Assembly (NCBI GenBank): GCA_017531315.1
Contig: JAFXLH010000060.1
Location: 1-32,754, forward strand
Source: Bacillota bacterium
GTDB taxonomy: Bacteria > Bacillota > Dehalobacteriia > UBA4068
Direction: 5' to 3'
DNA: 32,754 nucleotides
The translations under genes and the position numbers were made by a program. Below are positions 6,637 through 15,861 of the stretch, one piece after another. The notes beneath the pieces are model-generated. The model saw only the letters and a program-made list of their open reading frames with translations. It searched no databases and was not told the DNA's origin. Positions within the stretch are counted from its first letter, which is position 1; every line of letters starts with the position of its first letter.

Positions 6637-8721
6637 TTATGCTTCTTCCGGCATGATCGGCAGGATCACGCAGCTGGGGTAGCGGCCGCCGTGGTAGACT
6701 TTCTGGTGGGCGATGACGGTATCGACATCATCGCACAGCGGCAGGCCGGTGTTGGTGTTGGGGAAGATGGAGTTATCGGCGCCGCTGGTCACTTCCACGC
6801 GGATGCGGTGGCCGGCGACGAAGCGGTTGGAGATCCAGGTGAGCGGGATCTCGTAGCGGACGATCTCGCCCGGCAGCAGCAGTACCGGCTCGATGAAGGA
6901 GCGGCGATACTTGGCGCGGATGATGCCGTCGCTGAGGCGGGTGGAGTTGCCTTCTTCATCCACGTCGGTGATGCGTACTACCCAGTCGGTATCCTTGGCA
7001 TCGGAGGCGGCATAGATGACGGCCTTCGGTTCGCCGGTGATGGTGACGTCTTTTTCCAGGGGAGCGGTGGTGTAGACCAGAACGTCATCGCGCAGTTCCA
7101 CTTCGCGGTAGTTTTCCGGCGGTTTGCACTCGTTTTCGCTCACGTCGATGAGGAAGGGCGTGGGATCAGCCGGATCGTAGGTGTAGTCATCGGTGGCGGC
7201 GGTGGTGGGGTAGTCCCAGGCGAGCTTGCCATCGCCGTTGCTGGTGTTGGCTTTGCCGCAGCTATCGAGGTAGAGCTCGGTATCCACAGCATCAAGCGGC
7301 GGCCAGGCGGTGGCGGTGTGCCACTTGTTTTCGCCGATGGTGAAGTAATCTACCGGCGGCTCCTTGTCGATGCCGTTTTCGATGCCCTTCAAGAAACGGT
7401 CGTACCAGCGCAGATACTGGTAGAACATATCATGGCGGATGGCATTGCTGCCAAAGTAGATATTGTGGATATCGCGGCAGACGTTCATCTTATGCAGCCA
7501 GGCGCCGCTGATCAGCTTCTGATTCTTGCGCTGATTGCGCTTCATCATTTCCCAGGTCTGCATGCTGCCGACGTTTACATCATCGTACCAGCCGGAAACA
7601 TACATGCAGGGGTAGTCGATCTTGTGCTGATTGACCAGGAAGTTGGCCTTGTGCCAGTAGCCGTCATAGTATTCGTGATCCATCCATTCCGTCCAGAAGG
7701 GGATCTCTTCGCCGATGCCGCGCAGGGGCAGTTCGCGGATGGGGCGGTGCAGCAGCACTTCGTCCCAGTCTTCGCGCAGCATTTCGCTGGGGTCGAATTT
7801 GGGGGTGCGCATGGAGCTGCACCAGGCCATGGTACCGGGGGAGAGCACGCCGGAGGCATGGGGGAAGTCGAACATCGGCACGCCGCCGGTGACCATGCTG
7901 ATCATAGCCTTGAGGTGCGGGTTTCCGCTGGCGGCTACCTGCCACTGCACGATGGCGAGGTAGGATGCGCCGATCATACCGGCGCCGCCGTCGCTCCACG
8001 GCTGGGCGGCCAGCCAGTTCAGGGTGTCGTCGCCGTCATCCTTTTCGTTGATGATCGGCTGCCAGACGCCTTCGGAAAGCTCGCGGCCGCGGGTATCCTG
8101 CGCTACTACGGCATAGCCGTAATGCGCGAAGCAGAAGAACTGGCCGACGCCGAACTTATTGTAGCAGGTGCGAATCAGTACGGTGGGGAATTTCTGGCCT
8201 TCGGCGCGGGGGGTGGGCAGGTAGATATCGGTGGCCAGCTTGATGCCGTCGCGCATCTCTACCATTTCCGTGCCGATGAATTCGATGCCGTAGGTGGGTT
8301 TGGAGAGCAGCTCTTCGCCCATGGCAGCCTGCGGCGTCAGCGGCTCGAAGCCTTCTTCTACCATCAGGCCGATGTAGTTGCGTTCGTTATCGATGGTGGC
8401 GACGATGCGGCCATCGCACAGCACCACGTCCAGCGGATTTTTGCCCAGCGGCTGAATCCACATTTCGCCTTTCAGCTCGCCGCCGCTTACTTCGGCCATC
8501 AGCTCATAGCCTTCCGGCAGGGCGCCCTGCTGCAGCAGCGCTACCGCATCGGCGAGGCGCTTGTCCAGATCGGCCTCGAAGGGCTTCAGCGGCAGAGCGA
8601 AGGGGGCATAGGGGGCGAATTCCATCGTTTTCAGGTCACGCGGGGAGCACAGCACGGTATCGGCGCTGATCTGGAAGCGGGCGATCAGGATACCGGCGCG
8701 ATAATAATTGTACTGTTTCAT
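6637..8721 (-). CDS. CocE/NonD (X-Pro dipeptidyl-peptidase S15-type) serine hydrolase
   Basis: A 694-residue alpha/beta hydrolase. The core starts around residue 152 (EMVEMRDGIKLATDIYLPT). It shows the nucleophile Ser in GASYLA (S253), acid Asp in GWYDD (D380) and a His in GAWLH (H410), the positions expected for the CocE/S15 triad. The C-terminal jelly-roll domain (about 480-694) includes the typical ending IRVEVTSGADNSIFPN. About 145 residues precede the core, an N-terminal part I do not recognise. Start 8721 has AGGAGGT 5 nt upstream. As last gene of a dipeptide transporter operon, an intracellular peptidase role (Xaa-Pro or acyl-peptide cleavage) is likelier than ester hydrolysis, but substrate is not deducible. 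Confidence 0.85.
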   Translation of the reverse strand: MKQYNYYRAGILIARFQISADTVLCSPRDLKTMEFAPYAPFALPLKPFEADLDKRLADAVALLQQGALPEGYELMAEVSGGELKGEMWIQPLGKNPLDVVLCDGRIVATIDNERNYIGLMVEEGFEPLTPQAAMGEELLSKPTYGIEFIGTEMVEMRDGIKLATDIYLPTPRAEGQKFPTVLIRTCYNKFGVGQFFCFAHYGYAVVAQDTRGRELSEGVWQPIINEKDDGDDTLNWLAAQPWSDGGAGMIGASYLAIVQWQVAASGNPHLKAMISMVTGGVPMFDFPHASGVLSPGTMAWCSSMRTPKFDPSEMLREDWDEVLLHRPIRELPLRGIGEEIPFWTEWMDHEYYDGYWHKANFLVNQHKIDYPCMYVSGWYDDVNVGSMQTWEMMKRNQRKNQKLISGAWLHKMNVCRDIHNIYFGSNAIRHDMFYQYLRWYDRFLKGIENGIDKEPPVDYFTIGENKWHTATAWPPLDAVDTELYLDSCGKANTSNGDGKLAWDYPTTAATDDYTYDPADPTPFLIDVSENECKPPENYREVELRDDVLVYTTAPLEKDVTITGEPKAVIYAASDAKDTDWVVRITDVDEEGNSTRLSDGIIRAKYRRSFIEPVLLLPGEIVRYEIPLTWISNRFVAGHRIRVEVTSGADNSIFPNTNTGLPLCDDVDTVIAHQKVYHGGRYPSCVILPIMPEEA

Positions 8722-8738
8722 AGCTACCTCCTGATTCA

Positions 8739-9686
8739 TCAGACATTATAGCAGGAAACGAAGTGTCCGGGGCTGACTTCACGCAGTTCCGGCGTGCCGC
8801 AGCGGCATTGTTCGGTGGCGTATTTGCAGCGGTTGGCGAAGCGGCATTCGTTCTTGGGGTTAATCGGCGATTTGATCTCGCCCTGCAAGATCTCGCGCTT
8901 GCGGCCGCGGCTGCTCAGCTTCGGTACGGGGATGGCCTCCAGCAGGGCCTGGGTATAGGGATGCAGCGGGTTGCGGAACAGTTCGGCCTTGGGGGCTTTT
9001 TCTACGACCTTGCCCAGGTACATGACCATGATATCGTCGGAGATATGCTTGACGACGCTGAGGTTGTGAGAAATGAACATATAGGTGAAGCCGCGGTCAC
9101 GCTGCAGGTCCTGCATCAGGTTGAGGATCTGCGCCTGAATCGATACGTCCAGCGCGGATACCGGTTCGTCGCAGACGATGAATTTGGGGTTGACGGAGAG
9201 GGCGCGGGCGATGCCGATACGCTGGCGGCGGCCGCCATCCAGCTCATGCGGATAGGAGTTGATCAGGCGCTCGGCCAGACCGACGGTATCCATCAGCTCG
9301 GCTACGCGGGCGTTGATCTCCGACTTTTTGCAGATATTGTTGACGATCAGCGGCTCGGCGATCAGCTCGCCGATGCTCATGCGCGGGTTGATGGATTCGT
9401 AGGGATCCTGGAAGATGATCTGCATCTGCTTACGCATCTGGCGCATTTCGCTCTTGGACATGGCCAGTACATCTTTGCCCTCGAATTTGACTTCGCCATC
9501 GGTATGTTCCAGCAGGCGCAGGGTGACGCGGCCGAGCGTGGATTTGCCGCAGCCGGATTCGCCGACGACGCCTAAGGTTTTGCCCTCTTCGATGGTGAAG
9601 GAGACATCGTCTACAGCGTGGAGCAGGCCGTTCTTGGTCTTGAAGTATTTTTTCAGGTTGTTTACTTCCAGCAGGGTCTTGCTCAT
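8739..9686 (-). CDS. dppF: Di/oligopeptide ABC transporter ATPase DppF/OppF
   Basis: A 315-residue ATPase, one of the pair driving peptide import. Walker [10 protein letters not shown] (42-50), Q-loop [13 protein letters not shown] (from 90), Walker B FIVCDEP (169-175), and switch His in ISHNLSVV. The signature reads LDGGRRQR (149-156) rather than LSGGQ, a variant I associate with some Bacillota DppF proteins. The C-terminal cysteine cluster of Opp/Dpp ATPases is present ([16 protein letters not shown]). It overlaps dppD by 4 bp, and its stop is followed after 17 nt by the start of the hydrolase. Confidence 0.9.
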   Translation of the reverse strand: MSKTLLEVNNLKKYFKTKNGLLHAVDDVSFTIEEGKTLGVVGESGCGKSTLGRVTLRLLEHTDGEVKFEGKDVLAMSKSEMRQMRKQMQIIFQDPYESINPRMSIGELIAEPLIVNNICKKSEINARVAELMDTVGLAERLINSYPHELDGGRRQRIGIARALSVNPKFIVCDEPVSALDVSIQAQILNLMQDLQRDRGFTYMFISHNLSVVKHISDDIMVMYLGKVVEKAPKAELFRNPLHPYTQALLEAIPVPKLSSRGRKREILQGEIKSPINPKNECRFANRCKYATEQCRCGTPELREVSPGHFVSCYNV

Positions 9687-10741
9687 GCTTCGGCACCTCC
9701 TTCTTCAGGCTGCTGCGGGTCTTGCAGGTGGCAGCGGACGAAGTGACCGGGCTTTACCTCCTGCGGCAGCGGCAGCTCGCAGGCGCAGCGCTCGGTAGCA
9801 TAGGGGCAGCGCGGGTGGAACTTGCAGCCGGTGGGCAGGTTGACCGGGTCGGGCATCAGGCCGTCGATGGGCGTGAGGCGATCCTGGTCGTCTTCGAGAT
9901 TGGGGATGGAATTGAAGAGGCCGACGGTGTAGGGGTGGCGGCGGTCTTCGAAGATATCTTCGACCGTGCCGGATTCGACGATCTCGCCGGCATACATGAT
10001 GGCGACCTTGTTGCACATTTCCACCACGATGCCCAGGTCATGGGTGATGAGGATCATCGAGGTGTTATGCTTCTGCTTCAGCTCTTCGATCATGTGCAGG
10101 ATCTGCGCCTGAATGGTAACATCCAGCGCGGTGGTGGGCTCGTCGGCGATCAGCAGGGTGGGGTTGCAGGCCAGCGCGATGGCGATGACGATGCGCTGCT
10201 TCATGCCGCCGGAGAACTGATGCGGATATTCCACTTTACGCGCGGCGGGCAGGCCGACGCTTTCCATGATCGCATCAACTTTCTTTTCTACTTCTTCTTT
10301 GGAGATGTCTTCGTGCAGCTCGATAACCTCGGCGATCTGGTCGCCGACGCGCTGCAGCGGGTTCAGGCTGGTCATCGGATCCTGGAAGATCATCGCGATC
10401 TGGCTGCCGCGGACATTGAACATATCTTTTTCCGGCTTCTGCAGCAGATTTTCGCCCTTGAACCAGATCTCGCCGGAAGTGATGCGGCTGGTGCGCTTTT
10501 CCAGCAGGCCCATGATGCCGAGGGCGGTGGTGGTTTTGCCGGCGCCGGTCTCGCCGACCAGACCGAGCGTTTCGCCTTCTTCCAGCTGCAGGTCGATATT
10601 GTTTACGGCGTGGACCACTTCTTTGTAGGCGTGGAATTCAATGCTCAGGTTTTCGATGCTGAGCATCGGGCGTTCCACTTCGGCGGCCTCTGCCATGGTT
10701 TCGTCAATAATATTTTCCATATTTTCGATATTATTTTCCAT
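9683..10741 (-). CDS. dppD: Di/oligopeptide ABC transporter ATPase DppD/OppD
   Basis: A 352-residue partner ATPase of DppF. Walker [10 protein letters not shown] (63-71), Q-loop [12 protein letters not shown], signature FSGGMKQR, Walker B LLIADEP, and switch His in ITHDLGIV. The C-terminal cysteine motif is also present ([15 protein letters not shown]). It starts with about 25 extra Asn/Glu-rich residues (repeated MEN/IEN units) before the ATPase fold begins at MLSIENL. The AAGGAGG site 7 nt before codon 1 supports the longer form. It is preceded by dppC with an 11-nt gap. Confidence 0.9.
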   Translation of the reverse strand: MENNIENMENIIDETMAEAAEVERPMLSIENLSIEFHAYKEVVHAVNNIDLQLEEGETLGLVGETGAGKTTTALGIMGLLEKRTSRITSGEIWFKGENLLQKPEKDMFNVRGSQIAMIFQDPMTSLNPLQRVGDQIAEVIELHEDISKEEVEKKVDAIMESVGLPAARKVEYPHQFSGGMKQRIVIAIALACNPTLLIADEPTTALDVTIQAQILHMIEELKQKHNTSMILITHDLGIVVEMCNKVAIMYAGEIVESGTVEDIFEDRRHPYTVGLFNSIPNLEDDQDRLTPIDGLMPDPVNLPTGCKFHPRCPYATERCACELPLPQEVKPGHFVRCHLQDPQQPEEGGAEA

Positions 10742-10752
10742 GTGCGGCCTCC

Positions 10753-11637
10753 TTATTTAAGTCTGGGATCCAGCGCATCGCGCAGGCCGTCGCCCAGCAG
10801 GTTGAGCGAGAGTACGGTGGTCATGATGCACAGACCGGGGAAGATGACCAGGTACGGCGAGCTGCGGATAACTTCTTTACCTTCGGAGAGCATTTTGCCC
10901 CATTCCGGCAGCGGCGGTTCGATACCGAGGCCAAGGAAGCTTAAGCCTGCGGCGGAGATGATGATCTCGCCGACGCCGAGGGTGGCCTGTACGATGACCG
11001 GGCCGATGGCATTGGGGATGATATGCTTCATGATGATGCGGAAATCGCTGGTGCCGATGGCGCGGGCCGATTCGATATATTCCTTATTGCGGATGGAAAG
11101 CACCGAAGAGCGGATGATACGCGCGTAATATGGTATGTACGACACCGCGACGGCGATCATAATATTGGTGATGCCGGAGCCCAGCGAGGCGATGACGGCG
11201 ATGGCCAGCAGCATCGAGGGCAGGGAGAGGAAAATATCCATGATACGCATCAGGATATCATCCAGCTTGCCGCCGTAGAAACCGGCCACGGCGCCGATGA
11301 GGCCGCCGATGGTCAGCGCAGAGATGGCGGTGATCAGGCCGATGGTGAGCGAGATGCGGGCGCCGTAGATGAGACGGGCCATTACGTCGCGGCCGAGGGC
11401 GTCGGTGCCCAACGGATGCTCGGCGCTCGGCGGCTTGATCTTATTGGGGATGTTCTGCTGTACTACCTGAGTATCGTAATCGATAAAGAGAGGAGCAGAA
11501 ATGGCGATGATGCAGATGACGATGAACACGAACAGACCGGCCATGGCTTGCTTGTTCTTTTTCAGGCGCATCCATACTTCCTGAGCCTGGCTGCGCTTTT
11601 TGGTCGGTGCCTGTGCGGCGGGATTTTGCTGTGCCAT
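10753..11637 (-). CDS. dppC: Di/oligopeptide ABC transporter permease DppC/OppC
   Basis: A 294-residue membrane subunit. A cytosolic Gln/Ala/Lys-rich N-terminus precedes helix 1 (about 33-53). The family segments HPLGTDALGRDVMARLIYGAR and the EAA loop (YIESARAIGTSDFRIIMKHIIPNA) are both present, as is a typical DppC C-terminus (GDGLRDALDPRLK). ATG 11637 was preferred because GGAGGAAG precedes it and it lies just after the dppB stop; a frame-extending start at 11676 would overlap dppB. It forms the pore with DppB. Confidence 0.9.
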   Translation of the reverse strand: MAQQNPAAQAPTKKRSQAQEVWMRLKKNKQAMAGLFVFIVICIIAISAPLFIDYDTQVVQQNIPNKIKPPSAEHPLGTDALGRDVMARLIYGARISLTIGLITAISALTIGGLIGAVAGFYGGKLDDILMRIMDIFLSLPSMLLAIAVIASLGSGITNIMIAVAVSYIPYYARIIRSSVLSIRNKEYIESARAIGTSDFRIIMKHIIPNAIGPVIVQATLGVGEIIISAAGLSFLGLGIEPPLPEWGKMLSEGKEVIRSSPYLVIFPGLCIMTTVLSLNLLGDGLRDALDPRLK

Positions 11638-11653
11638 ATTTCTTCCTCCCTTC

Positions 11654-12571
11654 CTAGTTTCTGATGCGCGGGTCAATGAAGGTGTAGAGGATATCTACGC
11701 ACAGATTGACCAGGCAGAAGGCCAGCGCGATGAGAATAACGCCGGCTAAAACCATCGGGTTATCCAGCTGGCGGATAGAGGTGACCAGCTGCGTGCCCAT
11801 GCCGGGCAGACCGAATACGGTCTCGGTAACTACGGCGCCGCCCAGACTGGCACCGAAGGAGTTGCCCACTACGGTGAGTACGGGGATGATGGCGTTCTTC
11901 AGCGCATGCTTGAAGATGACGCGCTTTTCCGAGGCGCCCTTGGCGCGGGCGGTGCGGATGAAGTCCTGACGGATAACTTCCAGCATACTGGAGCGGGTCA
12001 TACGCATGATGGTGGCGCAGTTGATGCAGCCCAGGGTGACGGAAGGCAAGATCAGGTACTCAAACCCTTTGAAGCCGGACGATGGCAGCCAGCCTAAGTT
12101 TAGCGAGAATAGCAATTGCAGCAGCATGCCCAGCCAGAAGGCGGGGATGGAGGCCATCAGCAAGGCAAATACTACCGCAAAGGCATCGATGGCGGTGTAT
12201 TGCTTTACCGCCGAGAGGATGCCGACCGGCATGCCTATGCCCACCGAGATGATCATGGTCATGATCGCCAAAATCAGCGTCAGCGGGAAGCGTGCCTTCA
12301 GTACATCCCATACCGGCAGGTTCAGCTGGTAGGATTTACCAAAGTCGCCGTGGAGAATGCCCTTCAGATAATCGAAGAACTGTACGTGGAAGGGATCGTT
12401 CAGACCCATGGCTTCTCGCAGTTCCATTACCTGTGCTTCCGGAGCGCGGTCGCCAAGGATCAGGCGGGCCGGGTCGCCGGGGGAGAAATACATGATGGTA
12501 AAGACGATGAAGATGATGCCCAGCATGACCGGGATCAGATAAAGCAGGCGTTTTGCTATGTATTTAAGCAA
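11654..12571 (-). CDS. dppB: Di/oligopeptide ABC transporter permease DppB/OppB
   Basis: A 305-residue permease with about six helices. The N-terminus (LKYIAKRLLYLIPVMLGIIF) is typical of DppB. The extracytoplasmic loop after helix 1 carries FSPGDPARLILG and LGLNDPF-like elements, and the EAA loop reads FIRTARAKGASEKRVIFKHA. It ends in ILYTFIDPRIRN, also typical. A terminator-like hairpin separates it from dppA upstream, which may lower its expression relative to the receptor. Confidence 0.9.
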   Translation of the reverse strand: MLKYIAKRLLYLIPVMLGIIFIVFTIMYFSPGDPARLILGDRAPEAQVMELREAMGLNDPFHVQFFDYLKGILHGDFGKSYQLNLPVWDVLKARFPLTLILAIMTMIISVGIGMPVGILSAVKQYTAIDAFAVVFALLMASIPAFWLGMLLQLLFSLNLGWLPSSGFKGFEYLILPSVTLGCINCATIMRMTRSSMLEVIRQDFIRTARAKGASEKRVIFKHALKNAIIPVLTVVGNSFGASLGGAVVTETVFGLPGMGTQLVTSIRQLDNPMVLAGVILIALAFCLVNLCVDILYTFIDPRIRN

Positions 12572-12605
12572 GGAAGCTGTCTCCTTTCGCGTGCTGAAAA
12601 CAAGA

Positions 12606-12638
12606 ATAGGGGGGACCTGATATCAGCGTCCCCCCTAT
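12606..12638 (-). terminator. Intra-operon terminator-like hairpin between dppA and dppB
   Basis: An 11-bp stem (12606-12616 with 12628-12638) carries a run of six G opposite six C and an 11-nt loop that is itself self-complementary. On the reverse strand it is followed by TCTTGTTTTC, an imperfect T-tract. The position just past dppA suggests partial termination or 3'-end protection of the dppA message. Confidence 0.7.
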
Positions 12639-12678
12639 ATCAAGTTAATTGTTCAGATGAAGCTGTACCGGATATGAA

Positions 12679-14202
12679 CTATTCGTTCAGGGTCCAGTAG
12701 TATACCGGGAAGTAGGTGTTATCGAAGATCTTGATGCCATCGATCTTGGCGTTGGCACCGACGATTTCGTTGGGGAAGAGCAGGCAGATGATCGGCAGGT
12801 CTTCGTGGCCGAGCTTGACGATCTGTTCATACAGATCAGCACGCTTGGCGGTATCGAGTTCCTGGCTGGCCTGTTCGATCAGGGCATCCATTTCCGGGTT
12901 GCTGTAGGCACGGTCATAGTTGAAGGTACCCTGAGTGTGGTACAGGTAGGTGACCATGTTGTTGGAATCCGGCCAGTTGAGGGTGCCGAGGGCGATTTCG
13001 AAGTTGGAGTTGGAGAGGTTGCTGCTCCAGGTGGCCTTTTCCTGCTGGTCGACGAATACGTCGATGCCGATCTGAGCCAGCTGATACTGGATGATCTGGG
13101 CCAGCTTCATGGAAGTGGCATTGGAGGAGTTGACGAGCAGGTTGCAGCTGAAGCCATCCGGATAGCCGGCGTCGATCATCAGCTGTTTGGCTTTTTCGAG
13201 GTCATATTCGTTGAAGGGGATGTCTTCGGTGTAACCGAGCATCAGGGAGTTGAGCGGGGAGTTGGCGATTTCGCCTACGCCGTCAACGGCGCCCAGCAGC
13301 AGGTCTTCTTTGTTGATGGCGTGGTTGATAGCATCACGAACGAGGTCGTTGTTGTAGGGAGCGCCATTCTTGTTCATGGTCAGGTAGTTGATGGTGTAGC
13401 TGGGTTCCTGATAGAGCTTCAGGTCTTTGTCAGCTTCAACGATGGCTACGTCGTTAACAGTGAGAGCAGGAGCGAAGTCGATTTCGCCATTCTGCAGGGC
13501 GATAACGGCGGTATTGGTATCGGGATAGATTTCGAAGTTGATTTCTTTGATGTCGGGTTCAGCGCCCCAGTAATTTTCGTTGTAGACGAATTTGAAGCCC
13601 TGGCCGGGAACGAACTTGTCAGCCAGCATGTAGGGGCCGGTGCCGACGGGTTCATACATGAAGGTTTCGCTGGAGGTGATGGCCTTTTCGTTGACGATGG
13701 CGAAGTAGATCATACCGCACATCGGCAGGAAGTCGGCGCTGGGATAGAGCAGGTTTACCTGGAAGGTGTCTTCATCAACGACTACGGTGTCTTTGATCAT
13801 GACGGTGAGGTAAGAGGTGTAGGGTTCTACCATAACGCGGTCGAAGGTGTACTTGGCATCGGCGGCGGTGAATTTTTCGCCGTTGTGGAAGTATACATCG
13901 TTGCGCAGGTTGAAGGTGTAGGTGAGGCCATCATCAGAAATGGTCCAGTCGGTAGCCAGTTCCGGACGGATGTCGGAGCTGACCATACCGCCATCGGAGT
14001 AAACCAGAGTGTTGTACATCTGGATCTCTACCATCAGGGAAGCGCCGCTGGTGGTGGTGGCGGGGTCCAGACTTTCCGGGCTGCCCAGCAGAGAGAAGGT
14101 GACGGATTTGACGCCGTCATCGGCTTCTTTTTCGCCGCCGCAGGCCGCGAAGCAGCACAGCGCCAGAACGAGCATCAGGATAACTGCAAGTTTCTTCTTC
14201 AT
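12679..14202 (-). CDS. dppA: Peptide-binding lipoprotein DppA/OppA (SBP family 5)
   Basis: A 507-residue solute-binding protein for the dpp importer. It has a lipoprotein signal (MKKKLAV, hydrophobic core, ...FAACGG with C21 as the likely lipidated Cys). The mature part has SBP_bac_5 features: SLDPATTTSGAS, LATDWTISDDGLTYTFNLR, and YFHNGEKFTAADAKYTFDRV. Start 14202 has TAGGAGGAG upstream; the longer open frame would enter the promoter. The binding preference (di- or oligopeptide) cannot be read from sequence, but the neighbouring M19 dipeptidase favours short peptides. Confidence 0.9.
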   Translation of the reverse strand: MKKKLAVILMLVLALCCFAACGGEKEADDGVKSVTFSLLGSPESLDPATTTSGASLMVEIQMYNTLVYSDGGMVSSDIRPELATDWTISDDGLTYTFNLRNDVYFHNGEKFTAADAKYTFDRVMVEPYTSYLTVMIKDTVVVDEDTFQVNLLYPSADFLPMCGMIYFAIVNEKAITSSETFMYEPVGTGPYMLADKFVPGQGFKFVYNENYWGAEPDIKEINFEIYPDTNTAVIALQNGEIDFAPALTVNDVAIVEADKDLKLYQEPSYTINYLTMNKNGAPYNNDLVRDAINHAINKEDLLLGAVDGVGEIANSPLNSLMLGYTEDIPFNEYDLEKAKQLMIDAGYPDGFSCNLLVNSSNATSMKLAQIIQYQLAQIGIDVFVDQQEKATWSSNLSNSNFEIALGTLNWPDSNNMVTYLYHTQGTFNYDRAYSNPEMDALIEQASQELDTAKRADLYEQIVKLGHEDLPIICLLFPNEIVGANAKIDGIKIFDNTYFPVYYWTLNE

Positions 14203-14289
14203 GTGTTCTCCTCCTAAAAATTCTGTGTTAGTTATAAGTAACAAGTTGGAAATATCAACTCTTATTGCCAAACTTGCCTTATGTTCCTG

Positions 14290-14318
14290 ATTATATCAAG
14301 TAAGTTGTATAAATGCAA
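14290..14318 (-). promoter_or_regulatory. Promoter of dppABCDF
   Basis: Reverse strand TTGCAT (14313-14318), 17-nt spacer, TATAAT (14290-14295). Predicted leader about 80 nt. No clear terminator separates it from the dipeptidase gene upstream, so read-through from that gene is possible. Confidence 0.8.
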
Positions 14319-14356
14319 TAGGCACTTTTATCCGTTAAAACGAAAAATAGTACAAA

Positions 14357-15373
14357 TTATTTAAGTATCTCTTTATAGACGCGCAGGAAGTTCTTGCCGT
14401 AGATGCCGTCGATCATTTCTTCCGTGTAGCCGCGCTTTTGCAGTTCGGCGGTCAGCTGCGGCAGGGCGGCATAATTCTTCACGATATCGAAGACGGGGAC
14501 GGAAGTGCCGTTGACAGTGATGGAGGCGCCGGGCATGATGCGCTCCGCCAGATCGAAGCCGAGGCCCACATGCTGCCAGCCGGTCACTTCTACCATATGG
14601 TCGATGTGGTCGACCAGGTAGGAGAGCGTGGTCTCGTGCGGCTGTACGCCGCAGATGATGCTGCAGCCGTTGATGCCGATCACGCCGCCGGTATCGCCGA
14701 TGGCCTTGATCAGGCTATCCGGCAGGTTGCGCTGGGTGGGGTTCAGGGCACGGCAGTTGCTGTGGCTGGCGATGACCGGGCCGGTGGCCAGCTCCAGCAC
14801 GTCGGCGGTGCCGGCGTCGTTTAAGTGGGATACATCCAGCAGCATGCCGAGACGCTGCGCGGTGGTGACGAATTCGGCGCCCAGCGCGGTGAGGCCGCCG
14901 CCCATATCGTATTTGCCGCTGGTGTAGCGAGCGCCGTCGCAGGCCAGGTTGCGGCGGGCATGGGCGAGGCCGAGGCCGCGTACGCCAAGGCGGTGGAAGA
15001 GCGGCAGCAGCTCCGGATTATTGCCCAGCGGCTCGCAGCCCTCGAAGGAGAGCAGGATGGCCAGCTCACCGGCATTGACCGTAGCGACGATCTCGTCGTA
15101 GCTGGTACAGAGGCGGAACAGGCCGGGAGTGGCTTCCTGCTCGGCATAGAGTGCGGCGATCTGCTCGCAGGCCTGCTGCAGCCAGCCGCCGTTGATATCG
15201 GTGGCATCGGTGTAGATGGCGGAGACGATGACATTGACGCCGCCGGCCTTGATATCTTCCAGATAGTCGCTCTTGATCACGCCGTTGCGGCCGTTCTGAT
15301 GTTCCTGACGCAGGTACATGCACATATCAAGATGCGAATCGACAATAATGCGCGGGATATTGAAATCGCTCAT
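14357..15373 (-). CDS. Membrane dipeptidase-type peptidase, family M19
   Basis: A 338-residue zinc dipeptidase of the renal dipeptidase family, which cleaves dipeptides, including some with a D-residue at the C-terminus. Zinc ligands fit the family: HLD near the N-terminus (H14, D16), bridging Glu in SFEGCE (E111), His in DVSHLN (H183) and His in ASHSNCRA (H204), with a later Asp in GLGFDLAE. No signal peptide is seen, so it is probably cytoplasmic. It has a good AAGGAGG site. Located directly upstream of dppA on the same strand, it probably digests peptides imported by Dpp. Confidence 0.9.
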   Translation of the reverse strand: MSDFNIPRIIVDSHLDMCMYLRQEHQNGRNGVIKSDYLEDIKAGGVNVIVSAIYTDATDINGGWLQQACEQIAALYAEQEATPGLFRLCTSYDEIVATVNAGELAILLSFEGCEPLGNNPELLPLFHRLGVRGLGLAHARRNLACDGARYTSGKYDMGGGLTALGAEFVTTAQRLGMLLDVSHLNDAGTADVLELATGPVIASHSNCRALNPTQRNLPDSLIKAIGDTGGVIGINGCSIICGVQPHETTLSYLVDHIDHMVEVTGWQHVGLGFDLAERIMPGASITVNGTSVPVFDIVKNYAALPQLTAELQKRGYTEEMIDGIYGKNFLRVYKEILK

Positions 15374-15393
15374 AATAAACCTCCTTGATGTGG

Positions 15394-15552
15394 TTATTTC
15401 TTCTTATTAGACTTGTTAGATTTGCCGGGTTTGCCGCTCTGCTTCTGGCGCTGCTTGGCGCGGTGGGGCAGGGGGACAAGTATTTTTCAAAATACTTATT
15501 TCTTCTTATTAGATTTGCCGGGTTTGCCGCTCTGCTTCTGGCGCTGCTTGGC
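15394..15552. repeat. Direct duplication of a gene's 3' end
   Basis: The segment 15496-15552 (57 bp, last 18 codons plus stop of the small membrane protein) recurs at 15394-15459 (66 bp). The two match base for base except for a 9-bp insertion (ACTTGTTAG) in the second copy, which adds one SNK unit to the encoded tail. Between them lies a short AT palindrome (15478-15497) and about 16 bp of other sequence. Confidence 0.9.
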
Positions 15553-15729
15553 ACTGCGGAGGCGCAGCAGGGAGCTGGCGAGCAGGAAGGCGCTGCCGGG
15601 GATGAGGAAGCGGGCGCCGGCCAGCTGATTGCCGGTGGCATAATAGGCGATGCTGAGGCCGTAGCAGGTGATGGCCAGCACATAGCCGTACAGCATCAGA
15701 TTGCGGCGGGAAAAGGGAGAATTGCTCAT
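15496..15729 (-). CDS. Small two-helix membrane protein with basic tail, unknown function
   Basis: A 77-residue protein. Two hydrophobic segments (about 11-32, LMLYGYVLAITCYGLSIAYY, and about 40-58, RFLIPGSAFLLASSLLRL) are followed by a strongly basic tail (AKQRQKQSGKPGKSNKKK). GGAG lies 9 nt before ATG 15729. I recognise no family. Its last 18 codons are repeated downstream in the gap before the dipeptidase gene. It could be cotranscribed with that gene (122-nt gap, no standard terminator). The basic tail would face the cytosol under the positive-inside rule. Confidence 0.65.
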   Translation of the reverse strand: MSNSPFSRRNLMLYGYVLAITCYGLSIAYYATGNQLAGARFLIPGSAFLLASSLLRLRSAKQRQKQSGKPGKSNKKK

Positions 15730-15861
15730 AACAGATTGCTCCTTGTTGAATTTTTAAAGACCATGTGCTAAGTATAGCTTATTTTTTGCCAAGATGCTAC
15801 TACAAAAATCGCTGCCGATGCGTTATGATTGATATAATAAGGAAAAAGGAGGGGATAGCCG

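Noticed and set aside
6619-8751. A 710-codon open frame on the forward strand opposite the CocE-type hydrolase
   Set aside because: It mirrors the codon bias of the real reverse-strand gene, has no ribosome binding site at its start, and its translation is Gly/Ala/Asp/Val-rich without any recognisable domain. The reverse strand has a full catalytic triad.
10680-10741. A hairpin in the AT-rich first codons of dppD
   Set aside because: AATAATAT/AATATTATT segments can pair weakly, but the repeat is explained by the repeated MEN/IEN codons and nothing suggests regulation.
12805-14217. A 470-codon forward open frame opposite dppA
   Set aside because: Repetitive Val/Gly/Asp composition typical of a shadow frame; dppA on the other strand has a lipoprotein signal and family motifs.
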